In this document: positions 1 to 7,184 of the stretch, in pieces
Layout of the letters: the number at the start of each line of letters is the position of its first letter
Position numbering within the stretch: position 1 is the stretch's first letter
From: CAYQDR01 sp964416315
GTDB lineage: Bacteria; Methylomirabilota; Methylomirabilia; Rokubacteriales; DASRDR01
Length of the DNA: 20,085 bases
Assembly (NCBI GenBank): GCA_964416315.1
Contig: CAYQDR010000087.1
Span: forward strand, 1-20,085
Direction: 5' to 3'
Made by a program: the position numbers and the translations under genes
Notes under the pieces: generated by a model
What the model was told of the DNA's origin: nothing
Seen by the model: the letters and a program-made list of their open reading frames with translations, nothing else
Database searches by the model: none

Positions 1-218
1 GCCGCATGAAACTTGACTCATCCACGACAAGTCCGGTCCTTCAAGGACTCTAGACAGGCAAGAACTTCAGACGCGTGCGACGGTCCCCATGCCCCGCGCT
101 ACCCGTTCCGAGGAGACGAATCTCCCCCAATACAGCTAGTCTCCACTCGGCTACCGTCAGTTGGGCTACTCGAAGCGGCCGCTTCGGGATCAGCGGGCGC
201 CCTGCTAGACTAAGGGCC
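1..218. other. Leader region upstream of the transglycosylase gene
   Basis: No convincing gene is seen here and the base composition is visibly less GC-rich than in the genes. It holds a short dyad at 36-48 (GTCCTT-C-AAGGAC), a perfect 16-bp palindrome at 171-186 (CGAAGCGGCCGCTTCG) and a possible -10 box just before the first gene. An open frame continues upstream of 219 but the encoded residues are Arg/Pro-rich and precede a clean signal peptide, so it is not taken as coding. Confidence 0.6.
183..211 (+). promoter_or_regulatory. Possible promoter of the transglycosylase gene
   Basis: A TAGACT hexamer at 206-211 resembles a -10 box. The -35 position 17 bp upstream (183-188, TTCGGG) is weak and overlaps the end of the 171-186 palindrome. 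The predicted transcript start, about 7 bases after the -10, falls at about 218, right at the ATG at 219, so the mRNA might be nearly leaderless. Inference from spacing only. Confidence 0.3.
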
Positions 219-2312
219 ATGGCGCACCGGCACGCCGCCTGGCTCGCGCTCGCCCTCGCGGGCGCGGCGACCGCGGGCTGGGCCGCGGAGGCCCCGGCAC
301 CCGCGGGCGCGCTGGCGCGCTACCGGGAGGCGCACGAGGCCCTGGCGGGGGGCGACTTCGCGCTCGCCCAGGCGCGGTTCGAGAGCCTGCCGCCCGACTT
401 CCTCCTCGCGGACTACGCGGCCTACTTCGTCGCCGAGAGCCTGCTCCGCGCGGGCGAGGAGGCGCCGGCGCTCGAGCGCCTGCGCGGCTTCCCCGACCGC
501 TTCCCGGAGTCGGTCCTCGTCCCGGCGGCGCTCCTCGGCGCGGCCGACACCGCCTTTCGGCTCGGGCGCTGGGCCGAGGCGATCGAGGGTGCCCGACGCT
601 TCCTCGCGCGCGCGCCCGGCCACCCGGAGGCGGGCCGCGTCCTCATCCGCCTCGCCGAGGCCCGCGCGGCGCAGGGCGCCGTCGGCGAGGCCCTCACGGG
701 CCTCCGGCGGCGCTGGCTCGAGGCGCCGGCCTCGCCCTGGGGCGTGGCGGCGCGGGAGACCCTCGACGACCTCGCCGCGCTCCACGGCGTGGCGGTGCCC
801 CCGCTCACCGCGGAAGAGCAGCTCCTCCACGCCCAGCGCCTCGTCGAGGCCAACGAGCTCACGCGGGCCGTCCGCGTCCTCGAGGGCGTGCTGGCCCAGG
901 AGAGCGAGCCGGGCGTCCGGCACCGGGCCGTGCTCCGGCTCGCGCCGGCGCTCGGCCGGCTCCAGCGCGGGCCGGACGCGGTCGCGCGCCTGCAGGCCTC
1001 GCTCGGTGAGCCGCCGACGCTGTTGCTCCCGGCGCTGCTCGCGGAGTTGGGCCGCCAGCTCCGCCGGACCAACCAGGCGGCCGCGGCAGTACCCGTCTTC
1101 GAGCGGCTGCTCGCCGACCACCCGGACTCACCACTCGCGCCCGAGGCGTGGCTCGCGCTGGCCCGCGCGCGGCTCGAGCTGGGGCACCGGGAGGCCCGCG
1201 CGGTTTTCCAGAGCCTGATCCGGGCTCACCCCGACAGCGTGGCGGCGGCGGCGGCCGGGTGGGAGGTGGCGTGGCTCGACTACCGCGCCGGCCGCTTCCG
1301 CGACGCCGCGCTCGCCTTCCGGCAGCTCTCGAGCGCGGCGGCGGGGTACCGGCTGGCGGGCCTGTACTGGGCGGCGCGCGCCCTTGACGCCGTGCCCCAG
1401 AAGGGGACGGCGACGGCCCTCTACCGGGAGATCGTCGCCCGCGCCCCCAACGCCTACTACGGGATCCTCGCCGCGCGCCGGCTCCGCGGCGCGCGTCCAG
1501 CGCCGGCGGCGGCCCCGCTGCGACTGGCGGCCGACCCGCTCGCGCTGCTGGAGCGCGACCCGCACTACCAGAAGGGTCGCGCGCTCTGGAGCCTCGGCCA
1601 GGAGGGCTTCGCCGTGGTGGAGTTCGAGACGCTCGCCCGGGACGGGCTGGTGGAGCCCGAGCGCGCGTGGAGCCTCGGCGTCGCCTTCGCGCAGCTCGGC
1701 GAGGCGGGGCGGAGTCTCCGCTACCTCCGGCGGGGCTTCGGACCCGCGGCGGAGGCGAACGCGCCGGGGCTGACGCCGGAGTTCTGGCGGCTCTACTACC
1801 CGCTGGGCTACGCCGACCTCGTCCGGACGGCGGCGCGCCGGGTGGGGCTCGACCCGTTTTTCGTCGCGGCCGTCATCCGGGAGGAGTCGTCCTTCGACCC
1901 GCGCGCGCGCTCGTGGGTCGGAGCGATCGGCCTCATGCAGCTCATGCCGGACACGGCCCGCGTGGTCGCGGCTGACGCGGGCGTGCGCCTGGGGGAGGCG
2001 GCGGGGCTCTGGGAGCCGCCGGTCAACATCGCGCTCGGCGCCCAGTACCTCGCCCAGCTCCGGGGGCGGTTCCAGGAGCCGCTCTTCGCGGTGGCCGGCT
2101 ACAACGCGGGCCCGCACCGCGTCCAGCGGTGGCTCGCGGACCGGCCGGCGACCGATCTCGAGGAGTGGGTGGACCTGATCCCCTTCGACGAGACCCGGGC
2201 GTTCGTCAAGCGCGTCTCCACGAGCTGGCATCACTACCGGCGCCTCTACGGCCCGCCCGAGCCGCCCCCGCGGCGGGGCGAGGCCGAGGCGATGCCCCGG
2301 GCGCCGCGCTGA
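219..2312 (+). CDS. Soluble lytic murein transglycosylase (SLT family)
   Basis: Periplasmic enzyme that cleaves the MurNAc-GlcNAc glycosidic bond of peptidoglycan to give 1,6-anhydro products. The 697-residue product starts with a signal peptide (about residues 1-22, ending near AGWAA). A long alpha-helical, TPR/superhelix-like region follows (about 25-500), then a C-terminal SLT catalytic domain (about 535-680). The catalytic motif IREESSFDPRA places the acid/base Glu at about residue 556. It is followed by GLMQLMP and AGYNAGPHRVQRWL, both hallmarks of the family. Size and architecture match E. coli Slt70. The ATG at 219 is chosen because it directly precedes the signal peptide. Only a weak AAGGG lies next to it, so initiation may be leaderless. 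It heads a + strand run with the following four genes. Confidence 0.93.
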   Translation: MAHRHAAWLALALAGAATAGWAAEAPAPAGALARYREAHEALAGGDFALAQARFESLPPDFLLADYAAYFVAESLLRAGEEAPALERLRGFPDRFPESVLVPAALLGAADTAFRLGRWAEAIEGARRFLARAPGHPEAGRVLIRLAEARAAQGAVGEALTGLRRRWLEAPASPWGVAARETLDDLAALHGVAVPPLTAEEQLLHAQRLVEANELTRAVRVLEGVLAQESEPGVRHRAVLRLAPALGRLQRGPDAVARLQASLGEPPTLLLPALLAELGRQLRRTNQAAAAVPVFERLLADHPDSPLAPEAWLALARARLELGHREARAVFQSLIRAHPDSVAAAAAGWEVAWLDYRAGRFRDAALAFRQLSSAAAGYRLAGLYWAARALDAVPQKGTATALYREIVARAPNAYYGILAARRLRGARPAPAAAPLRLAADPLALLERDPHYQKGRALWSLGQEGFAVVEFETLARDGLVEPERAWSLGVAFAQLGEAGRSLRYLRRGFGPAAEANAPGLTPEFWRLYYPLGYADLVRTAARRVGLDPFFVAAVIREESSFDPRARSWVGAIGLMQLMPDTARVVAADAGVRLGEAAGLWEPPVNIALGAQYLAQLRGRFQEPLFAVAGYNAGPHRVQRWLADRPATDLEEWVDLIPFDETRAFVKRVSTSWHHYRRLYGPPEPPPRRGEAEAMPRAPR

Positions 2313-2388
2313 GGCGGCGCCGTGACCTCGCGCGCATGGCGGGGCGGGACGGCCACGGCGGGATGTCGGCGCCCCGCGGGCGGGCGCG

Positions 2389-2982
2389 GTGATCCTGGCG
2401 ATCGGCCTCTACATCGCGTGCGAGCTGATCGCCAACGTGACCGCGGCCAAGCCGGTGGACCTCGGGTGGCTCGTGGTCCCGGCGGGGGTGTTCATCTACG
2501 CGCTCACCTTCACGCTGCTCGACCTCATCAACGAGCGGCTCGGGAAGTTCCGGGCCCGGCAGGTCATCGCCACCGCGTTCTGCGCGAACCTCTTGCTCGC
2601 GCTCTACGCGCAGCTCACGGTGTGGCTGCCCGCCCCGGCGTTCTTCGACGCGCAGCCGGCCTTCGCGCGCGTCCTCGGGGCGACGCCGCGGGTCGTCGGC
2701 GCGAGCCTGCTCGCCTACCTCGCGGCCGCGCTCGTGGACGCCGAGATCTTCGCCTGGTGGCGGGCGCGTGTGGGCGGCTACCGCTGGCTCCGCGTGCTGA
2801 CATCGAACACGGTGTCGACGGGCGTGGACTCGGCGCTCTTCGTGACCGTGGCGTTCGCGGGGACGCTCCCGCTCGGGCCGCTCATCGTGGGCCAGTACGC
2901 GGTCAAGATGACGGTGACGGTCCTGAGTCTTCCGCTGATCTACCTGATCCGGGGCGCGCCGTCGGTGGCCGCGTCGGAGTGA
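2389..2982 (+). CDS. VUT-family (YhhQ/DUF165) transporter, probably for queuosine precursors
   Basis: Inner-membrane protein of 197 residues with about six hydrophobic segments. The family, typified by E. coli YhhQ, imports queuosine precursors (preQ0/preQ1) for tRNA modification. Visible family features are an N-terminal CELIANVTAAKPV segment, FIYALTFTLLDLINERLGK with the conserved acidic and polar residues inside the membrane region, and VDAEIFAWW. The NTVSTGVDSALFVTVAF segment near residues 142-158 and GQYAVKM are also typical. The start is GTG at 2389. The in-frame sequence upstream has no better start, and nearby ATGs at 2336 and 2363 are in other frames. No preQ1 riboswitch is recognisable in the 76-base gap before it. 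Only 7 bases separate it from the next gene. Confidence 0.88.
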   Translation: MILAIGLYIACELIANVTAAKPVDLGWLVVPAGVFIYALTFTLLDLINERLGKFRARQVIATAFCANLLLALYAQLTVWLPAPAFFDAQPAFARVLGATPRVVGASLLAYLAAALVDAEIFAWWRARVGGYRWLRVLTSNTVSTGVDSALFVTVAFAGTLPLGPLIVGQYAVKMTVTVLSLPLIYLIRGAPSVAASE

Positions 2983-2989
2983 GCGGGGC

Positions 2990-4018
2990 GTGGGGCGGGC
3001 GGTGAGGCTGGCGGCGCTGGTCGCGTTCGGCCTGGCGCTCGTCGCGGCGGCGGGGTCGCGTGGCGAGTCCGCCGCCCCGCGGCCCGCCGCCCCGCGGTTC
3101 GACCCGAGTGGCGCATCCGAGGTGCCGACCGCGGTCGCCCGCGTGGGCCCGGCCGTGGTCGGGCTCCGCGCCCGGATTCCGCCCGACCGGCCTTCCGCCG
3201 CCACGCTCGGCGTCGAGCGCTGGGGCTCGGGGATCCTCGTCGATCCCGACGGCACCGCGGTCACCGTGGGCTACGTCGTCCTCGAGGCGACGGCGCTCGA
3301 GGCGGTGTTGCGCGATGGCCGGACCGTGCCGGCGCGCGTGCTCGGGCACGACTTCGAGAGCGGCCTCGCCCTGCTCCGGCTCGCCGGCGGCGGCGCCTAC
3401 CCGGCGGCGACGGTCGGGCGCTCGGGGCCCGTCGCGCCCGGTCAGCCTGCGTCCATCGTCGGGATGACCGAGGACGGGCGCCTCACCGCGGTTCCTGCCT
3501 CCGTGACCGCGATCCGGCGCTTCGTCGCCTACTGGGAGTACCTGCTCGAGCGCGCGCTCATCGTGGCGCCGAGCCACCCCGCCTTCGGCGGGGCGGCGCT
3601 CGTGGATTCCGACGGCGCGCTGATCGGCGTCGTCTCCCTGCGTCTGGACCGGGAGCACCTCGCCATCCCCATCGACCTCCTCCCCCCCGTGCGGGACGCG
3701 GTGGTGACGCGCGGGCGACCCGACCGGCCACCCCGCTCGTGGCTCGGCGTCCGGGCGGTCGCGGTCGAGGGCGGCGTGGGGATCGCCGGCGTCTCGCCCG
3801 CCGGACCCGCGCACGCGGCGGGGCTCCGCCACGGCGACATCGTCGTCCGGTTCAACGGCGACCGCGTGGCCGACGTCGAGGACTTCTACCGGAAGCTCTG
3901 GCGGGTCGGCGTCGGCGGCGCGATCGAACTCACGGTGCTGCGGGACGGTCGCCTCGAGACGATCACCGTCAAGACGCGGGACCGGCACGCGGTCTTCCAG
4001 TTCCGGAGCCCGGAATGA
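2990..4018 (+). CDS. HtrA-like trypsin-fold/PDZ protein lacking the catalytic triad
   Basis: A 342-residue exported protein: N-terminal hydrophobic signal segment (about 5-24), S1C trypsin-like region (about 45-235) and one PDZ domain (about 250-330, with SPAGPAHAAGLRHGDIVVRFNG). The scaffold is DegP/HtrA-like, including WGSGILVDPDG. However, the His of the usual N-N-H-V-V motif is Tyr95 (VTVGYVVLEA). The Asp of the usual T-D-L-A motif is Gly125 (ESGLALLRL). The Ser of the usual G-N-S-G-G motif is Phe199 (PAFGGAALV). All three substitutions are seen directly. I infer a non-proteolytic binding or scaffold protein of the envelope. Start GTG 2990; GTG 3002 is an alternative. Its position between a transporter gene and an ABC pair gives no clear partner. 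Confidence 0.85.
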   Translation: MGRAVRLAALVAFGLALVAAAGSRGESAAPRPAAPRFDPSGASEVPTAVARVGPAVVGLRARIPPDRPSAATLGVERWGSGILVDPDGTAVTVGYVVLEATALEAVLRDGRTVPARVLGHDFESGLALLRLAGGGAYPAATVGRSGPVAPGQPASIVGMTEDGRLTAVPASVTAIRRFVAYWEYLLERALIVAPSHPAFGGAALVDSDGALIGVVSLRLDREHLAIPIDLLPPVRDAVVTRGRPDRPPRSWLGVRAVAVEGGVGIAGVSPAGPAHAAGLRHGDIVVRFNGDRVADVEDFYRKLWRVGVGGAIELTVLRDGRLETITVKTRDRHAVFQFRSPE

Positions 4019-4070
4019 CCTCCGGGCCGATCCCCGTCGCATCTCGGCGTCCTCGGCCCGGAGGCGAACC

Positions 4071-4826
4071 GTGACCGCGGGCGCCGCGGGCAATGGCGGC
4101 GGGATCCGGCTCGAGGGCCTGACCAAGCGGTTCGGCGCGCTCACGGCCGTCCGGGACCTCTCGGTCAGCGTCGCGCCGGGGGAGATCTACGGCCTGATCG
4201 GTCCCAACGGCTCCGGGAAGACGACGACGGTCAAGCTGTTGACGGGCCTCTACCGTCCGACGGCCGGGCGAATCGTCGTGGACGGGGTGGACCTCCTCCG
4301 CGCCCCCGAGCGCGCCAAGCGGGCGATGGGTTACGTTCCGGACGAGCCCTTCGTCTACGAGAAGCTCTCGGGGCGGGAGTTCCTGCACCTCATGGGGGAG
4401 CTCTACGGCGTGCGGCGGGCCGAGCGCGGTGCGCGGATCGAGCAGCTGCTCGACCTGTTCCCCCTCGCAGGCGTCATCGACGGCTACGTCGAGAGCTACT
4501 CGCGCGGGAACAAGCAGAAGCTCACGATCCTGGCCGCCCTGCTCCACGAGCCCCGCGTGCTGGTCGTGGACGAGCCGATCGTCGGGCTCGACCCGGAGAG
4601 CGCGATCCGGGCGCGGGAGATCCTCAAGGGGTTCGCCGCGCGCGGGGGCGCGGTCCTGCTCTGCACCCACACGCTGGGCTTCGCCGAGACCGTCTGCGAC
4701 CGCGTCGGCCTCCTGCGCGAGGGCGTCCTCGTCCAGGAGGGCGACCTCGCCACGCTGCGCCGGACGGCCGGGCGTCCGGACGCCTCGCTGGAGGCCCTAT
4801 ACCTGCACTTCACGCGGGGCAGCTGA
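4071..4826 (+). CDS. ABC transporter ATP-binding protein (ABC-2 exporter type)
   Basis: ATPase subunit of 251 residues. It has Walker A GPNGSGKTT (44-52), the exporter-type signature YSRGNKQKL (143-151), Walker B VLVVDEP (163-169) with catalytic Glu168, the D-loop GLDPES, and switch His200 (LLCTHT). The Q-loop region reads GYVPDEPFVYEKLSG, lacking the usual Gln, a variation common in this ABC-2 subgroup. GTG 4071 is chosen because GGAGG lies at 4060-4064 with about 6 bases of spacing. It is followed after 16 bases by a large permease, so the two should form one transporter. The substrate is not visible from sequence. Confidence 0.93.
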   Translation: MTAGAAGNGGGIRLEGLTKRFGALTAVRDLSVSVAPGEIYGLIGPNGSGKTTTVKLLTGLYRPTAGRIVVDGVDLLRAPERAKRAMGYVPDEPFVYEKLSGREFLHLMGELYGVRRAERGARIEQLLDLFPLAGVIDGYVESYSRGNKQKLTILAALLHEPRVLVVDEPIVGLDPESAIRAREILKGFAARGGAVLLCTHTLGFAETVCDRVGLLREGVLVQEGDLATLRRTAGRPDASLEALYLHFTRGS

Positions 4827-4842
4827 CCGGCCAGACCCAGCC

Positions 4843-6531
4843 GTGCGCATCGTCGCCGCCCTGCTCCGCTGGCGCCTCGTCATCGCCGCGAAGGTGGTGC
4901 GCGAGCGCGACCTGGCGCGCCTCCTGGTGGCCCTCGCCTTCGTGGTCGTGTTCGCGGTCGTCATGGTCGGCGAGTACCACTTCTTCACCCGCTCGTTCCG
5001 GGCCGTGGCGACGCTCGGCGTGGCCGGCCCGCCGCTGACCCTCTACGCCCTCGAGGGCTTCTTCGTCCTCGTCCTCGTCCTCGGGATCCTGAGCGTCGTC
5101 GCGACGGGCTCCACCGTCTTCTTCCGCGTCGCGGAGAACCGGCTGCTCCTGAGCACCCCGGTGCCGATCCGCTCGCTGTTCGTGCTCCGAGGGGTGGAGA
5201 CGTTCCTGCTCACCTCGTGGGCGTTCGCCCTGCTGGCCGCGCCCGCCCTCATCGCGCTCGGCGTGAGCCACCACCGTGCGGCGGGCTTCTATGCGATCGG
5301 CGCCGGGCTGCTCCTCGGGTTTCTCGTCTTCGCGGGCGCCCTCGGGACGCTCCTGACGATGGTGTTCGGCGCCCTGCTCGGCCACTTCCGCTCGCGCTTG
5401 GCCATCATGGGGCTAACGGCGCTGCTCCTGATCATCGCGGCCCTGCTCGTCGGCCGGTCCGTCGTCCCGACGCGCGCCGACTTCGCGACGATGTTCGAGC
5501 CCGGGCGGCTCAACGGCACGACGATCGCGCTGCACTTCGTCGAGGAGAAGTTCGCGCGCTGGCCGAGTCACGCCTTCGCCGCGTCGGTCTTCGGCCTGGC
5601 GACGGGACAGGGAAGCCACCCGGCGCGGACCTTCGCCTGGGGCCTGGCCCTGCCGGTCCTCGCGCTGGCCGCGGCGTACTGGGCCGGCGGCGCGCTCTTC
5701 CGGCGCGTGGTCTGGCGGGCAGCGGAGGGCGTGCTGGCCGCGCGTGCCGAGGGCGACGCGGTGCCGCCGCGCGGCTGGCCGACCTTCCCCGTCGTCCTCC
5801 GGGGGCCGGTCGGCGGGCTCCTCGAGAAGGAGCTCCTGACGCTCCTGCGGACCCCGCAGGAGCTCGGCCGCGCCGCCTTCCTCGCCTTCCTGCTGCTGCT
5901 CTACACCTTCTTCTTCCTGCGCGTGCCCGTGCCGGAGGACGCGGGCACCGAGGACGTGACCGCGCGCCTGATCGCCTTCTCGCTCCTGGCGGCGGGCTAC
6001 TTCCTCACGACGCTGGCGCTTCGGTTCGTGTTCCCGTCGCTCTCCCTCGAGGGCCGGTCGGTGTGGATCCTGCTCGCGAGCCCGGCGCGGCTCCGCGCGC
6101 TCTTCTGGGCGAAGCTCGCCCTCTACAGCCTCGCGGGGTTCGTCGGGCTCGGGGGGATCTCGCTCGCGGGGGGCCAGCGGCTCGGCCTCTCGCCGGCGGG
6201 GCTCGCCCTGTTCGGCACCCTGCTCGCGCTCATGAGCGTGACGATCGTGACGGTCGCGCTCTCGCTGGGCGTGTGCTGGCCCGACTTCCGCGGCCGGAAC
6301 GCCGAGGCCCTGGCGACGAGCGGGGGCGGGCTGCTCACCACGCTGCTCTGTCTCGTCTACGTGGCGGGGACCGGGTGGCTCGGCTACCGGCTGCTCCTCG
6401 CGCACCTCACGCGAGCGCCGGCCGGCCGGGTGGCGTGGTTTCTCGGCGGGGCGGTGCTCTGGGCGGCCATCGTCGCGGCCGGCCCGCTCCGTGCTGCGTG
6501 GCGTCGGCGCGCGGCGGTGGACCTCGGCTAG
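4843..6531 (+). CDS. ABC transporter permease (large, ABC-2-like)
   Basis: Integral membrane protein of 562 residues with roughly 12-14 hydrophobic segments arranged in two halves. The halves are separated by a hydrophilic stretch (about residues 285-335) containing the amphipathic GGLLEKELLTLLRTPQE segment typical of this type of exporter permease. The first half includes LLVALAFVVVFAVVMVG and the final segments end with FLGGAVLWAAIVAAGPL. The open frame extends far upstream inside the ATPase gene, but that part is a frame shadow. GTG 4843 is the first start after the ATPase stop and precedes VRIVAALLRWRL. It presumably works with the ATPase encoded just before it. Substrate unknown. Confidence 0.85.
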   Translation: MRIVAALLRWRLVIAAKVVRERDLARLLVALAFVVVFAVVMVGEYHFFTRSFRAVATLGVAGPPLTLYALEGFFVLVLVLGILSVVATGSTVFFRVAENRLLLSTPVPIRSLFVLRGVETFLLTSWAFALLAAPALIALGVSHHRAAGFYAIGAGLLLGFLVFAGALGTLLTMVFGALLGHFRSRLAIMGLTALLLIIAALLVGRSVVPTRADFATMFEPGRLNGTTIALHFVEEKFARWPSHAFAASVFGLATGQGSHPARTFAWGLALPVLALAAAYWAGGALFRRVVWRAAEGVLAARAEGDAVPPRGWPTFPVVLRGPVGGLLEKELLTLLRTPQELGRAAFLAFLLLLYTFFFLRVPVPEDAGTEDVTARLIAFSLLAAGYFLTTLALRFVFPSLSLEGRSVWILLASPARLRALFWAKLALYSLAGFVGLGGISLAGGQRLGLSPAGLALFGTLLALMSVTIVTVALSLGVCWPDFRGRNAEALATSGGGLLTTLLCLVYVAGTGWLGYRLLLAHLTRAPAGRVAWFLGGAVLWAAIVAAGPLRAAWRRRAAVDLG

Positions 6532-6536
6532 TCGAC

Positions 6537-6610
6537 CCGGAGGGGGGCCCTGCCCCCCTTCCGGAACCTCCCCCCGGGAGGGGTTGCGCCGGCAGAGCCG
6601 GCGCTCGGAG
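6537..6610 (-). repeat. Palindromic dispersed element, copy 1 (inverted relative to copy 2)
   Basis: About 74 bases right after the permease stop, made of hairpins. One is AGGGGGGC-CCT-GCCCCCCT (6541-6559). The second is a CCTCCC-CCC-GGGAGG dyad (6567-6581). The third is GCGCCGGC-AGA-GCCGGCGC (6586-6604). Read on the minus strand it aligns well with 19905-19973: the outer CTCCGAG, both 8-bp stems, the GGGGGGAGGTTC segment and the closing CTCCG are shared. The first-printed hairpin could help end transcription of the ABC operon, but no T-tract follows it. Confidence 0.75.
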
Positions 6611-6698
6611 CGGAACACCATGGGCCTTGCGGTTTGGCTGAAGCGAGCCGCCCGGTTTACCGGGACGAGCTCCTAGACCCGGCGCGTCGGGGCGCGCC

Positions 6699-7064
6699 TC
6701 ACGGCTCGCGGATCGTGGCGCGGACGATCGTCCCCACCGGCGTCACCCAGAACAGGTACGACCGCACGTAGACCGTGGGGAGCCGGTAGGCCTCCTGCGC
6801 CTCGAGGTGCCCCGTCCCCGCCACGGCCCGCGGGACCGCGGTCGTCTGGAAGGTGCGCGCGGTCTGGCGCGCGACCTCCTCGTAGATGAGGATCCGGAGG
6901 TCGCCGTCCTGCGCCTCGCGCGTCGCCGGCCCCCACTCCTGCTGGAGGGCCGCGGCCGGGCGGCCGACCCAGGACTGGACGACCTCGGGACGGATCGAGC
7001 CGGCGCAGCCGGCGACGAGCGTCGCGGCGAGCCCGAGGGCGCGGAGCGGGCGAATCCGGGGCAT
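6699..7064 (-). CDS. Small lipoprotein of unknown function
   Basis: Predicted 121-residue lipoprotein. A short basic start (MPRIRPLRALGL) leads into a hydrophobic run and a lipobox LVAGC, with Cys20 as the lipidation site if the ATG at 7064 is used. The mature part (SIRPEVVQSWVGRPAAALQQ and onward) resembles small outer-membrane-type lipoproteins that begin with a conserved helix containing a WxG-like segment followed by a beta-rich region. No function is assigned. An in-frame ATG at 7076 would add MDGG before it; 7064 gives the more ordinary signal peptide and has GGACGG upstream. It is transcribed away from the radical SAM cluster and shares its 120-base upstream region. Confidence 0.75.
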   Translation of the reverse strand: MPRIRPLRALGLAATLVAGCAGSIRPEVVQSWVGRPAAALQQEWGPATREAQDGDLRILIYEEVARQTARTFQTTAVPRAVAGTGHLEAQEAYRLPTVYVRSYLFWVTPVGTIVRATIREP

Positions 7065-7116
7065 GCCGCCGTCCATGCTACACCAGCGTCCCGCCGGGGG
7101 CGAGGCGGTTCGCGCC

Positions 7117-7145
7117 TTTCGCGGACCGGCCGGCGGCGGTACAAT
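7117..7145 (+). promoter_or_regulatory. Possible promoter of the radical SAM/glycosyltransferase run
   Basis: TACAAT at 7140-7145 is a good -10 match. TTTCGC at 7117-7122 lies 17 bp upstream as a weak -35. The expected transcript start near 7152 leaves a leader of about 33 bases carrying the GGAGG at 7175-7179 before the GTG at 7185. Confidence 0.4.
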
Positions 7146-7184
7146 GCGGCGCGCGACCCGGAGAGGGCACGCGCGGAGGCGACG

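Noticed and set aside
1..7. ATG on the minus strand at 7-5, possibly a gene running leftward off the window
   Set aside because: Only two full codons are visible and no ribosome binding site precedes it; cannot be supported.
75..218. N-terminal extension of the transglycosylase reading frame
   Set aside because: Arg/Pro-rich translation with no ribosome site, followed by a proper signal peptide starting at 219.
4429..4842. Upstream extension of the permease reading frame inside the ATPase gene
   Set aside because: It is a +1-frame shadow of the ATPase, Ser/Arg-rich and without membrane segments; the permease begins at GTG 4843.
6541..6559. Rho-independent terminator after the ABC operon
   Set aside because: The hairpin is strong but has no T-tract and recurs as part of a dispersed element elsewhere, so it is described as a repeat.
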